A stretch of 64,000 bases of DNA from Engraulis encrasicolus (GCF_034702125.1 NC_085862.1:13174838-13238837), one strand, 5' to 3'; positions 1 through 11,749 are shown, counted from the stretch's first letter. The notes: a model not told the origin generated them from the sequence alone. Numbers and translations: made by a program.

Positions 1-560
1 CAAAGTATTACCAATTTCTTACCAAGAAAATAAACTTGGTAAGTATCTGCACTGTTACCAAGTAACAGATATTCAGTTACTAGGTAAAAAAGGGGAAACT
101 GTACTGTAAAGTAAAGCGAACGCTCTTACCAAAGTATTACCAATTTCTTACCAAGAAAATAAACTTGTTATATATCATGTAAGTACATGGTAAGTATCTG
201 CACTGTTACCAAGTAACAGATATTCAGTTACCAGGTAAAGAAGGGGAAACTGTACTGTAAAGTAAAGCGAACGCTCTTACCAATTTCTTACCAAGCAATT
301 AAACTTATTTCATGTATCATGTAAGTAGGCCTACATGGTACGTTTCTGCACTGTTACCAAGTTACAGATATTCAGTTACCAGGTAAAGAAGGGGAAACTG
401 TACTGTAAAGTAAAGCGAACGCTCTTACCAAAGTATTACCAATTTCTTACCACACAATTAAACTTGTTTCATATCATATAGGCCTAAGTACATGGTAAGT
501 ATCAGCACTACCAAATTACAGATATTCAGTTACCAGGTAAAGAAGGGGAAACTGTTCTCA
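1..560 (+). repeat. Tandem array of a ~130-150 bp unit (left array, cut by window edge)
   Basis: Four diverged units are readable. Each carries, in order, CAAAGTATTACCAATTTC, a GTTACCAAGTAACAGATATT block, and GGGGAAACTGTACTGTAAAG followed by AAGCGAACGCTCTTAC. The same unit recurs on the opposite strand at about 3390-4510, so this is the left arm of a larger inverted structure whose outer end lies outside the window. Units differ by small indels, including two TAGGCCTA-containing insertions at 326-333 and 479-486. No coding potential. Confidence 0.85.
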
Positions 561-689
561 TAGGACTCTGTGTTAATTGCTAGCATGGAGGTAACATTTG
601 CACTGATGTAGTCAGAGAACGGCAGGAAGTACAGGAGAACGGTATAACCCAATAACTTAACTCAAGGGGAAATGTAATATGAGCTCATT

Positions 690-1050
690 TCCAAACATGG
701 GACAGTATCACTTTAACATCCGAGTTGGCAGCAGATATAAAGACTCATCAGACCAGGCCTACATTTTTTACAATACAAGACTAGAGAAAGTATTGCCTGG
801 ACTGTTTCTGCTGCCAACTCGGATGGCTGCCTTGTTCCACACACACACAGGTGCATATATTTTATTATTATTATTATTATTTCATTCCAGAATTCCTGCT
901 GCCCGTTCTTCATTTCCATTTTCATGAATATCACTTTCCAATTTCTAGGTATTATGACAGCACACATTGCAATTTTCATCAATGAAAAAATGAAAAGGGG
1001 GATTTTCTCCATGATCCTCAATTTTTAATTTAGAAACAGTCATTTTTAGC
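690..1050 (-). repeat. Degenerate copy of a TTAA-target MITE family
   Basis: The stretch from CCAGAATTCCTGCTGCCC through AAAAGGGGGATTTTCTCCAT to CATTTTTAGCTGCAAAA matches, in reverse, the better preserved copies at 9095-9472 and 22844-23205. The ends are too eroded to define. Confidence 0.45.
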
Positions 1051-1973
1051 TGCAAAACTTACTATGTTCATGTAACCCAGTTGACAAATGCATATTAAAA
1101 ACGTATTAGTTGATTAAATAGCATAAATAGTAAAATGGGATAATAAATAGTGATAATACTGATAAGGCAATTCATGAATGAAGGTTTGGTATCGTTAAAA
1201 ACACGATTAACATAGCAGTACTTTTACTGTGACAGTTACGTTATGGGACTTTTATTTTGACATGCGTTTCCACGCATTCAGCTTTCCGTGGAGCCGTTCC
1301 AGTCAGTTGAGCTGAGAAGAGCTCGAAAGCTGAAGGAAAGACTTCGTTTCTTCTGCTCCACCTTGGAGCTAAATATTGATAGGAAATTAATTCTAAGTTA
1401 AAGATACCTACTTCTAAGTTTCATTTTGGACCACCGAGCGACCTGCTCTGTAAATCTTTTGTGTTTTGAAGAGCAAGAAGCTGCGCTTCGTCGTGTATTG
1501 TTTCTGTTGAATCGTCTCGGTAAGGCAACCACCTGTATTTTCCCTACGGATGTAACTTGAGTGTTATTGCTTATCACTGTGAAATACTTCGGTGAAACCT
1601 CAGAATTGTATTTTGTTTTGTTAATACTTGTTGTGTTTAGTGTGAAAAGGGTATATTTTGGTTGAATTGAGTATAAGTTTAAAGCTTGGAATGAGCGGCC
1701 TGTAATTCACATGCTTGTGATCACGCACCCAGCAAGTGCGAGGGGAGAGGTCTGAACAAGTCCTCCTGATCATTACTGTGCTCGGCAATATCTGTGTGTA
1801 ATTCCCGCGGTTTCAGGACCGAGTGATGTTTTTCATAGTATTCATCCTGTTATTTGATAATGGTTATGTAACTGAATGGTATGCAATGCTTTTCAGTATA
1901 AGTGAAGTGTATGCGGTTTGCATATATTTTCCTTTGAGAAGATTGATATTAATGTTGTACAACCAGAGGTGGA
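1051..1973. other. Intergenic sequence, unclassified
   Basis: No ORF, SINE box or terminal repeat was recognised. The 1260-1960 part is less AT-rich than its surroundings and could be a retroelement leader or LTR, but nothing decisive is visible. Confidence 0.3.
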
Positions 1974-2533
1974 AAGAGTACCGAAAATTGTAGGCCTACT
2001 CAAGTAAAAGTAGGCTATCTTTAGGCTAGGCCTACTTTGCCTAAATCCTGCTTGAGTAAAAGTAAAAGTAGGCCTACCTATCTAAAAATCTACTCAAGTA
2101 AAAGTAAAAAGTACTTCACTTAAAAATGCAATTTGAGTAAAAGTACTTAGTTACATTTAATTAGCTTTTCTAGACAATGTAATGTTTCTTTTTCTTGAAT
2201 ATCGTCCTCCATAACCTCTATCTCTTGCTTGGCACCAGCCATCATCCAATACATTGATCCAAGATAGTACAATAGTGAAAATGCTGTGTGCCATCCTGCA
2301 TCATCTTTCATTTCCGGCAGATTGTGGCATTATTTTGCGTGGCATTTTGTCTATTTTTTTACTCAGTACTCAGGCCAGGTTCCAGTGTAATTGAGTTAAC
2401 AACTTGGGTCAAAATGTACTCAAGTACTAGTAAAAGTATTAATTTTAAAAACTACTTAAAAAGTTCAAAGTACTCATAAATGCTACTCAAGTACAATACT
2501 TGAGTAAATGTAATTAGTTACTTTCCACCCCTG
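1974..2533. mobile_element. Non-autonomous hAT-like element
   Basis: The element starts CAGAGGTGGAAAG and ends CTTTCCACCCCTG. Its interior consists of repeated ACTCAAGTAAAAGTA-type words in both orientations. The left flank is TGTACAAC (1966-1973). The right flank reads TGTA-GGCCTA-CAAC, which is the same 8-mer with a 6 bp insertion at its TA. A relative lies at about 31852-32394. No transposase is encoded. Confidence 0.75.
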
Positions 2534-3235
2534 TGTAGGCCTACAACTACTTTAAGTTTAAACTGTTTGAACTGATATTTGATAAGAAATGTGAACATTG
2601 TCCTGTGTACATGTGTAGCTTAACTAAGGGTATGGTTACACAGGTGAAGTTTTTTGGACCTGGATTCCGCTGTGGATTGATGACTGCGTTTGATGGCGAG
2701 CCACCCACCCCATTGAGTCGGATCCTGTCCTGTGTCATTGTATGTGGCGCATATGTGGTAGGGTTGTGACCTGCCTGTGTCACAACAACACTGACTGACT
2801 GACTTGAGTTGTTACTTTAACGGTTTACAAACTGAACGGAACTACTATAAAGGAACTACTTTTTCTTTTCTTTTTCTTGAACAACTGAAAGGAACTCTTT
2901 TCTCTTTGAGGATTTAAAGGACTGATTTAAAGGACTGTTCCCAACTTTTGGAAAATAGACAATTACTCACTTTTGAAGGACAATTCATTTTATTTTATTT
3001 TAAAGGGTCAATTTTTTTCTTTTATTTTGGGAATATGTACATATTTTCTACCTTGCAATTCATAACTAAAGAAAGAAAAAAAGTATATCCTTGTGTGGTG
3101 TCTTTTAATTGCACTTATCTTTTTGCACTCTCCCAGAGCCTAGTGTCTTTATTCTCTAGCTATTGAACCTGGCCTATCATCGACATGTACATACCTAGTA
3201 GTGGGTTACATTCATACTAGTATATATTAGTTTAT
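2534..3235. other. Spacer between inverted arrays, unclassified
   Basis: AT-rich DNA with short repeated words such as GGAACTACT and AAAGGACTG. Together with 570-1973 it is the loop between the two inverted arrays. No supported ORF. Confidence 0.3.
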
Positions 3236-3389
3236 CACCTAAACATAATAAAATTTGGCAATAAGCAGCACAGTTCCAATGAGCAGCATAGTTGCAATAC
3301 TGTCGTTTGCCACAATATACAATAAAAAAAAAATGATTTCCACAATAATGCTTTGATTTGCTTTTGATGTTTTTTTTTTCCCTTCTTTA

Positions 3390-4510
3390 CCTGGTAAATG
3401 AATATCTGTAACTCGGTAACAGTGCAGAAACCTACCATGTACTTACATGATATATGAAACACGTTTACTTTCTTGGTAAAAAATTGGTAATACTTTGGTA
3501 AGAGCGTTCACTTTACTTTACAGTACAGTTTCCCCTTCTTTACCTGGTAACTGAATATCTGTAACTCGGTAACAGTGCAGAAACTTACCATGTACTTACA
3601 TGATACATGAAATAAGTTTAATTGCTTGGTAAGAAATTGGTAATACTTTGGTAAGAGCGTTCACTTTACTTTACAGTACAGTTTCCCTTTCTTTACCTGG
3701 TAACTGAATATCTGTTACTTGGTAACAGTGCAGATACTTACCATGTACTTACATGATATATAACAAGTTTATTTTCTTGGTAAGAAATTGGTAATACTTT
3801 GGTAAGAGCGTTCGCTTTACTTTACAGTACAGTTTCCCCTTCTTTACCTAGTAGCTGAATATCTGTAACTCGGTAACAGTGCAGAAACTTACCATGTACT
3901 TACATGATACGCCTACATGAAATAAGTATAATTGCTTGGTAAGAAATTGGTAATACTTTGGTAAGAGCGTTCGCTTTACTTTACAGTACAGTTTCCCCTT
4001 CTTTACCTGGTAACTGAATATCTGTAACTCGGTAACAGTGCAGAAACTTACCATGTACTTACATGATACATGGAATAAGTATAATTGCTTGGTAAGAAAT
4101 TGGTAATACTTTGGTAAGAGCGTTCGCTTTACTTTACAGTACAGTTTCCCCTTCTTTACCTGGTAACGGAATATCTGTTACTCGGTAACAGTGCAGAAAC
4201 TTACCATGTACTTACATGATACATGAAATAAGTATAATTGCTTGGTAAAAAATTGGTAATACTTTGGTAAGAGCGTTCGCTTTACTTTACAGTACAGTTT
4301 CCCCTTCTTTACCTGGTAACTGAATATCTGTTACTTGGTAACAGTGCAGATACTTACCATAGCAAGTTTATTTTCTTGGTAAGAAATTGGTAATACTTTG
4401 GTAAGAGCATTCACTTTACTTTACAGTACAGTTTCCCCTTTTTTACCTGGTAAATAAATATATGTTACTTGGTAACAGTGCAGAAACCTACCATGTACTT
4501 ACCAAACACT
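3390..4510 (-). repeat. Tandem array of the same ~150 bp unit, reversed (right array)
   Basis: About seven units on the minus strand relative to the array at 1-560. The word TTGGTAATACTTTGGTAAG recurs with ~150 bp spacing at about 3486, 3640, 3790, 3948, 4108, 4257 and 4390. One unit at 3907-3916 carries the insertion CGCCTA at a TA where its sisters have none. Inverted arrays around a ~2.8 kb spacer recall foldback/Galileo-type elements with tandem repeats inside their arms; that comparison is inference. Confidence 0.85.
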
Positions 4511-4559
4511 TTTGACTCAACGGCTACAAGAATGAAGATAAAGCCCATGGCAATGTGTG

Positions 4560-5300
4560 ACATCAGCAATTGTTTTGTCAGGTAAGTACCACATTTACCC
4601 ATGCAATAAATGGGTATGTATGGTGATAAACACAGTAACTACAATGAAATACTGTTCCTTGTAAGTTCTGACTTTGGAGTTGTGTAATGACCACCCAGAG
4701 CAGCACATTAACCTAGTAATTAAATGTGGTATTGCTGTAAAACAAACAGGTAAATAGGTAGTACTTTCATCCTTTTTTAAATTGCCATCAAACAATAATT
4801 ACCCAGAAAATACACAGTGTAGTGTCATGGTAAGTTTTGAGGTTTTTCCCTCTAATTACATAGTATTTACATCGTAATTACCCCCCTTTTTACATTCTAG
4901 GTACCATGTAACTTCTCTCTGTTACCCAGTTGTTACCCAGAAAGTACATAGTAAATACTGTACCGTAGAGAGAAGTTACATGGTACCTAGAATGGAGAAA
5001 AAAAAGGGGGTAATTACGATGTAAATACTATGTAATTACAGGGGAAAACACAAAACTTACCAAGAAACTACACTGTGTATTTTCTGGATAACAATTGGGT
5101 AATTTCTCTCTGTTACCCAATTGTTACCCAGAAAATACACAGTGTAGTTTCACGGTAACTTTTGAGTTTTTTCCTCTGTAATTACACAGTATTTACATCG
5201 TATTTACCCCCTTTTTACATTCTAGGTACCATGTAATTTCCCTCTGTTACCCAGTTGTTACCCAGAAAGTACATAGTAAATACTGTACCGTAAAATAAAG
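4560..5300. repeat. Composite hairpin repeats, related to the neighbouring arrays
   Basis: 4840-5045 is an inverted repeat: TACATAGTATTTACATCGTA and TTCTAGGTACCATGTAA on the left reappear reversed at 4975-5045. A further partial copy follows at 5101-5300. Words such as GTTACCCAGAAA recur several times. Probably a fold-back element with nested rearrangement. Confidence 0.7.
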
Positions 5301-5375
5301 CGTTACCTATTATTCTGTTGTGTCTCTGGCTCCAGCTACTGTTCTGTGTGTCGTTTGGTAGTTAGACCTTTTCTG

Positions 5376-5943
5376 ATGCGACTCAGACGGCAAACTTTCC
5401 TTCCGGTTAAACAGAGGGGGAGGGGTCAGTCAAATGAAATTCAATAAATGAATAGCCAAATATCACAAATTGAAAAACGATCAAAAATGTTGTCATTTTT
5501 TTATAATGCTATTATGGTATGAAGTAACACATGCAGAAAACAAAATACAGCCATTTCTGCTTGTATTGCTTTAATCAAAACAAGAAGTTGCACCCTTTTT
5601 TGAATTTCATATTTCATTCCAAAATAGAATAATGAATGAACGAAAAAGTACACGGACCATGGTCCGTGTACCGGTCCGTGTACTTTTTCGTTCATTCATT
5701 ATTCTATTTTGGAATGAAAAATGAAAATCAAAAAAGGGCAAAATTGCTTGTTTTGTTTAAATCAATGCAAGCAGAAATGGCTGTATTTGGTTTTCAGCAC
5801 GTGTTGCCTCATACCAAAATAGTATTATAACATTTAACAACATTTTGATCGATTTCCAATTAGCAATATTTGATTATTCATTTATTGAAATTAATTTGAC
5901 TGGCGCGAAGGATATAGCCTATACCGTCTGATTCGCACCAGCG
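5376..5943. mobile_element. Fold-back element with long inverted arms
   Basis: The arms are near mirror images centred at about 5665, where GTACACGGACCATGGTCCGT forms a palindrome. The inner arms run from CAGTCAAATGAAATTC (5427) to its reverse complement ending at 5902. Weaker inverted similarity extends outward to the CAGACGG (5385) and CCGTCTG (5924) words. The twin ORFs starting MNEKVHGP on both strands are a by-product of the palindrome. Confidence 0.75.
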
Positions 5944-6853
5944 AAGGTAGATACCTAGCGACGACCATGAGCATAAGCAAACGCGTTTCAGACACAGCCA
6001 GGGTAAATGACAGAAAAGTAGAATAATGGGAAAAAACACATCCTTGGCATGTGCAGAGCAGGCATAAAATGCCTATGCGCGGCACGATATGGCCAGGCCA
6101 GCCTCAAGCGTGCAGAACGTCCGTCTTATTGAATGACGAGCAACATTATGGACATAATTTGATCAATCTTAAGGTTACTTAAATCGATAGCCTTCATAGC
6201 ATATTGTAGGCTACATTTTCGCACGTAGGATATACACCTTAGGGAACAAATAGGTTAGTCCAAAGCAGTGGTGAATGCGACAGGCATGGTTAGGATATTG
6301 TAAGATACCTTATGTCCTGCATTATTATTTTGCCACCATTTTCTTATTAGAAATCTTGCCTGTTAAACATAGGCTATATCTCTGAACGGACGCCAAGAAT
6401 AGCCTACAACAAAGTTTAGTGGGCATATTCTTTCGCTCTCAAGTTGGAAGCGCTGGAGCGCGAGTTTGGAGAGCTGACGTGCACGATTTTGCCGAACGTT
6501 TCAAAAAATACCACTGTTTATGTAGGCTATGCATGCTTAACACACGTTTCACTATGGTGTAATTGGGGCACTAGTGGCATCTGGGTGCTTCCAGTTTGAC
6601 TACATCTACAGGTCAGAGATGAAAATGGTGAAGGTTGCGGATCATCAGGGCTGCCAACGTTCCCGTCAATGTCCCCTTTGTCTGTGTCAGTTTGGTCATT
6701 TTCGTTTGATTGCCCCCGTGCACTGTTTATTTAGGGAAATAAAATTACGCAAACATTGGAAACATAGTTTGGACCTCGGTATTTTAACCCTTCATCTCCT
6801 GATCTCCAACCTTGTCGGTAGTTCTACAAGTGAGACGAAACATCTTCCTCACA
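5944..6853. other. Intergenic, no feature recognised
   Basis: No ORF, SINE box or terminal repeat supported. Confidence 0.3.
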
Positions 6854-7034
6854 GGCGCCCTGCTCAATATGGTGGTACCACGTGCATGCGCCCTTGGGCT
6901 TGGGATATGAATATAATCCATCTCACGAGCTACACTACAAGGACGTGGCTGTGATGCTTGTGAGGTTTCGAATAGATAAGCCTATCCCAAGCGAAAGGGT
7001 GCATGCATGCGCGCCACCACCATATTGAATAGGG
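6854..7034. repeat. Imperfect inverted repeat (MITE-like)
   Basis: GGCGCCCTGCTCAATATGGT at 6854 is mirrored by ACCATATTGAATAGGGCGCC ending at 7034. The similarity continues inward through a TGCATGC core to CTTGGGAT. Arms are about 50 bp and the loop about 80 bp. Confidence 0.65.
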
Positions 7035-7523
7035 CGCCGTATGTGGGTAGAAGATAGATTTGCTGTTTTTATGCTGCACTTTAACGTATAAACTGATATA
7101 ACCTTTGCAACGAGTTGAGATTTCATGTGATTATTTATGCCTATAGATCGTATTTGCATAGTGCCCTAATAACAGAAGTGCGTAGGCCTATTTGTGGAGC
7201 AAATTTTCCATCTTGCTCAACCAAGGTTTAATGTAGATGATGTTATTTGTTCAGACATCACATTTTGTCATGTAAATGTGTAATGTAATGAAAATACACG
7301 CAAGCAGTGAAGTACAGCTGCGCAACGGTAAAGTTGACGGGGAGTTAATGGTCATTGATTCATAGAGGTTTTTGACCGTTCTGATGATAAGCAACCTTCC
7401 TTTTGTCAGGTCATCTCTAGAATTAGATGCAGTCTACCTGGAAGCATCCTACCACTAATGCCCTAAATACACCAAAGTGTAACTTTTCTATGCCCCATGG
7501 TCGCTATAGAGGAATAGGCCTTG

Positions 7524-7806
7524 ACTATGCGAGTCAGGTGCCAAATAGCCTATCCTTCCGGATAAACCATGGCGTCAGGCAAATGAATTTCAATAAATGA
7601 ATAAACAAATATTACGAATTGAAAATCGATCAAAAACGTTGTCAATTTTTCAAATACTATTTTTATATGAGGCAACACATGCTGAAAACCAAATACAGCC
7701 ATTTCTGCTTGCATTGCTTAAAACAAAACAATCAATTTCGCCCTTTTTTGATTTTCATTTTTCATTCCAAAAAAGAAAAATGAATGAACGAAAAAGTACA
7801 CGGACC
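7524..7806 (+). repeat. Solo arm of the 5376-5943 fold-back element
   Basis: Matches the left arm in order: the GCGAGTCAGG and CTTCCGGATAAAC words, then CAAATGAATTTCAATAAATG, ending CGAAAAAGTACACGGACCAT at the palindrome centre. No right arm follows. Confidence 0.7.
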
Positions 7807-8320
7807 ATTTTGTAACTGTTATTTGAATATTCATTTTAACATTAGAGATGCTAGCATTAGAGATGGAAGAGGATTTATACGAATGCATTTGTATGTTTTT
7901 CAGTTCCACAATCATCCATAAACGACAAAAAAACAACACCCTCTGCGTCGAATGCTTTTCTATGGAGTTGTTTAGCTGCCTGGATAGCAGATTACTAGGA
8001 CAATCCGTGAGGCCAGAGCAATGTCATATTTGTTGAAATGGATTTGTTGAACTCAGTCCCTCTTGAGGCCTACGTAGATGTCATAGTGCAATGGAAGGTA
8101 GATGACTTGTTCTTGCGTAACCTCTAAAGCCTCATTAAATTATGCAGTCCAGGCAGAGGGCCAGAGGTGAGGCCAGCGGCACGGAAAAGCTTACCTCAAT
8201 GCAGCCCTATTGTCCTCTTCTCAAGCTAGCCGGACACTTGAGGAGCCAGGGCATGGTGAAGGGTATCAAACATCTGAGACAGCAGACAAACAACAAGCAC
8301 GAGGGAGACAGCAAGCACAC

Positions 8321-8441
8321 ATACACAGACAGGCAGAGAGACAGACTGACAGAGAGACGGACAGACGGACGGACGGACAGACAGAAAGACAGACAGGCAG
8401 ACAACAAGCACAAGACAGACAGACAGACAGAAAAACAGAGT

Positions 8442-8503
<62 letters not shown>

Positions 8504-8643
8504 TAGGCGGACAGGACAGACAGACAGGCGGACAGACGGACGGACAGACAACAAGACAGATTGAACAGACAGATGGATGGACAGGCGATAGAGTGACAGC
8601 CAGACAGAGTGTCGGACAGATAGACAGAGTCACACACAGATAA
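8321..8643 (+). repeat. (CAGA)n tetranucleotide array
   Basis: Long run of CAGA with CGGA and AAGA interruptions, purest at 8440-8500. It keeps several frames open on both strands, which produces spurious Thr-Asp-Arg-Gln and Cys-Leu-Ser-Val ORFs. Confidence 0.95.
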
Positions 8644-9094
8644 GTGTTCCTACATGAGGGTGTTTATCGAAAGCCACAGATTCAAACAGATGGATGGACA
8701 TCAGACAAGCACATGTTTCACCATAGTCATGAGTATCGAAAATACGAGACACTGAGGAAACATGCTGTCAGGCACACACACAGACAGTCAGACAGGCAGT
8801 AGCGTGGCGTCGGGTTTTTTTTTCAGAGGAAGCCACAAAGGAAAAATAAATAAATAATAATAACATTTTTAATTGATTATTATTACTAGTAGTACCATTA
8901 TTATTACAACTGCTATTATCATTACATTATTATTAACCAGTAGCGGCGGCTGGCTGGGACAACAAGCAGGGCAGAAAGTTTGGCGATCGAGTCCATGAGA
9001 AAGAAATCAATAAGGTATCATTTATGAGATGCGTTGCATGTTTGCGAGCCAGGAAGGTGCCCAGAACTACTGCGCAGCACGGGATGGAGAGGTC
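8644..9094. other. Intergenic, no feature beyond AT-rich simple sequence
   Basis: Contains an (ATT)n-like patch near 8850-8935. Nothing else recognised. Confidence 0.3.
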
Positions 9095-9472
9095 TTAAAG
9101 GGACACTGTGCAGGAAATGGTCAAAAAAGGTACTGCAACTATGCTGCTCATTGAAACTGGGCTGCCTATTGCCAAATTTTTGCCTATTGCCAAAAATCTT
9201 TACATGAAAGTTTACTAATTAATAAACACATATTTTCTAGTATGGTCCAAGTGCAGTCATTTTCGCTGCTAAAAATGGCTATTGTTGGAAATTCAAAATG
9301 GCGGACCATGGAGAAGATCCCCCTTTTCATGAAAAGTGCAATTTTTCCAGTCATAATGAATACTTAGAATTTGATGCTGGTGGTAAGTATTCATGAAAAA
9401 GGTAACATTAGTGAATGGGCAGCATGAATTCTGGAAATAAACAACTAAAAATATCACACAGTGTCCCTTTAA
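9095..9472 (+). mobile_element. TTAA-flanked MITE (piggyBac-type target site)
   Basis: TTAA followed by AGGGACACTGTGCAGG at the left; CACAGTGTCCCT followed by TTAA at the right. Relatives lie at 22844-23205, about 33786-34375 (reversed, interrupted) and 57241-57550. TTAA duplications are known for piggyBac-superfamily elements. No transposase. Confidence 0.85.
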
Positions 9473-10700
9473 CTGTTTTGCTTCGACAGCACACAACTCG
9501 CGCAGCTACAGCTCTTGCTCATGCGGACGACTACTTTTGTTAAGAAATAACAAGAAAAATACTTTGTTCAGAGTTGGAGTAGTGACAAGCAACACCGCAA
9601 GAATTTGCAGTTTACGCACGACACCAGATGCTCCACAAGTCCCCTAAACACAATTCAGTCTCATCCTTAAACCTTTAGTGCCAGTTGAAATGCCACACTG
9701 AACAAAAAAAAACATAAAACACAGACACCGAACACCAAGCACTGACTGACCTGAACTGAAAGTTATTTTGATGACTCGGTTCAACCGGCTGCTCTGAGAC
9801 GTGCACGTCTTGTATCGAATGTCAAATGTTGTGTGTACGCTCTCTATGGTTGTCAGATGTATGGCGATTTCCAGCGCAAACATGCTAAAAAAAACCATGG
9901 AAAAGTAACTCTGATGCACATGGTTGAAACAGAGCACAGAGAAGTGGCATGATGCGTATATTTAGGACCTGGTGGCACTTTATGCCATCTAATCACCATA
10001 GCTTATTGCCATGAATAATAGCAAGAGCTAACAAGCAGCGCAACAAAGCTAAAAATAAAGCTAGCTGCACAAAACGTCAGGTGGCCTGCTTATATACTAC
10101 CTTTCTGAAACAATAAACCAAGTTTGCCTACCGTTGTAGAAGTTATCCTGAACGTGTCTGTGTCCATGTGAAGATCCTGTCATTATGTTAAATCCATTTA
10201 ATTAATGCATTGCCTGACATTGGGAGCCATCAGCCGTGTGTGTGCGCTTTGACTGTCACTATTTTGCCCATAGCCTGTTCAATGTAGTTTCTGGCAGGTA
10301 AAGTGGCTGCCAATCCTGAAGTATCATCCGTTTCCCTCATTGGCAAATCATAGACCGTCGAGATGACTTATCTCGTGACCAATTCTGAGCAATATGATTG
10401 GTCAAGCATTCGTTTTTTTCAAAACTCCACAATTTTATGGCTGCCAACTCGAGTTGGCACCGTTTTTTTTTTTAGCACCGAGAGACGTGTAGTACTTTGT
10501 TTAACCAGATGGTTAGCCTATGGGAGGGGGCGGGGGCGCTATTTCCCCAGCTGGAAAATACTTACTGAGAAAATGAGATCCAGGGAATATTAAAACAGGA
10601 GACTCGATAGACAGAATGTTTTAATGATTAACGAATATGAAAGCTGTTGTTGGGGGAATAACAGATGCCTGGCATGCCTTGGCATCTACCACCACCCACC
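9473..10700. other. Intergenic, no gene recognised
   Basis: No supportable ORF. The ACTCGAGTTGGCA-type words near 10440 resemble words near 725 and 820. Confidence 0.3.
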
Positions 10701-10703
10701 ACT

Positions 10704-10985
10704 GCAGGCAGGCAGGCAGGCAGGCAGACAGACAAACAGACAGACAAACGGACGGACAGACAGACAAAGAGACAGACAGGCAGACAGAGAGCAACACTGA
10801 TGGGCAGGCAGGCAGACAGATAGACAGGCAGACAGCAAGACAAATTCTCTCACAGACGTGTATCAAAAATCCGACACAGCAACAGGCAGACAGACAAAAA
10901 GACAAATAGACAGACAGATACAGACAGATGGACACACAGATAGATAGACAGATAGACAGGCAGACAGACAGGCAGGTTAGATAAG
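10704..10985 (+). repeat. (CAGA)/(CAGG)n tetranucleotide array
   Basis: GGCAGGCAGG grading into ACAGACAGAC runs with interruptions. No coding meaning. Confidence 0.9.
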
Positions 10986-11284
10986 TGGAGAAACGGGACA
11001 GACAGATCCACACAGACATAAACCGACACACACAGGCCCTCCATAACCAGGTGAGTTCAGTAGGGTTTTTTTTTTCATCTCCAGCACGGTCGGATCTGAT
11101 CTGATCTCTGAGCTGTCACCGGCGAGCGATGGAATGCATGGTGGCGTAGCGGGCTGGCTGATTGGCTATCGACTCCTGCCGTCCAGATAAGCACACTTTC
11201 ATTTGTGGGACTAATGGCTCACATGATGACAGATGACACGTCCAGACAAATGTGGCCCACGGCCAAGTCTGCACGTACGGCCTC

Positions 11285-11483
11285 TCGGGCTGTCTGCCTG
11301 TCTGTCTGCCTGTCTGTCTGCATGACCTCTCTGTCTGGCTGTCTGTATGTCTGTCTGTCTGTCTGTCTGTCTGTCTGCATGCCCTCTCCTTCTGTCTGGC
11401 TGTCTGTTCATACCTGTCTGTCTCTGTCTGTCTATCTGTCTGTCTGTCTGTTCATCTGTCTGTCTGTCTGTCTGACATTCCCA
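11285..11483 (+). repeat. (CTGT)n tetranucleotide array, opposite sense to 10704-10985
   Basis: CTGTCTGTCTGC repeats on the plus strand, the complement of the array 0.3 kb upstream. The pair could form a large hairpin. Confidence 0.9.
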
Positions 11484-11650
11484 ATCTATGACCTTACTGC
11501 TTACAGACAGTGATGTGACAGTGTAATCCAAAAATCCGAAAAAATGTGCTGAAATAGGCAAGTAAGTTCTGTTATATAATTCAGACAGGTGTACACAGCG
11601 TGTTCCCAAACAGTGGAGACTGTGTGGTGCCGCTGCCTGTGATTAGGTCA

Positions 11651-11716
11651 TCTACGGTCAGTGTTGCCAGATGGAAAATGCTGAATTATTGTACATCTGG
11701 CAACACTGTGTACGGT
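11651..11716. mobile_element. 50 bp hAT-like miniature element with target duplication
   Basis: CAGTGTTGCCAGATG (11659-11673) and its reverse complement CATCTGGCAACACTG (11694-11708) are separated by only about 20 bp. The flanking 8-mers TCTACGGT (11651-11658) and TGTACGGT (11709-11716) match at 7 of 8 positions. Confidence 0.7.
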
Positions 11717-11749
11717 GATAAACAATCACAAAATGTTAAATCAATCTTG

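Noticed and set aside
1..4510. Regularly spaced repeats that could suggest a CRISPR array
   Set aside because: Units are ~150 bp, diverged, present in both orientations and set in vertebrate DNA. No short repeat-spacer pattern.
5501..5830. Twin 64-codon ORFs beginning MNEKVHGP
   Set aside because: Created by the symmetry of a fold-back element.
6574..6954. 126-codon ORF
   Set aside because: No ATG at the start, no family, and it runs into an inverted-repeat element.
8142..8643. Several 67-140 codon ORFs rich in Thr-Asp-Arg-Gln or Cys-Leu-Ser-Val
   Set aside because: Translation of a (CAGA)n array, which is open in several frames on both strands.
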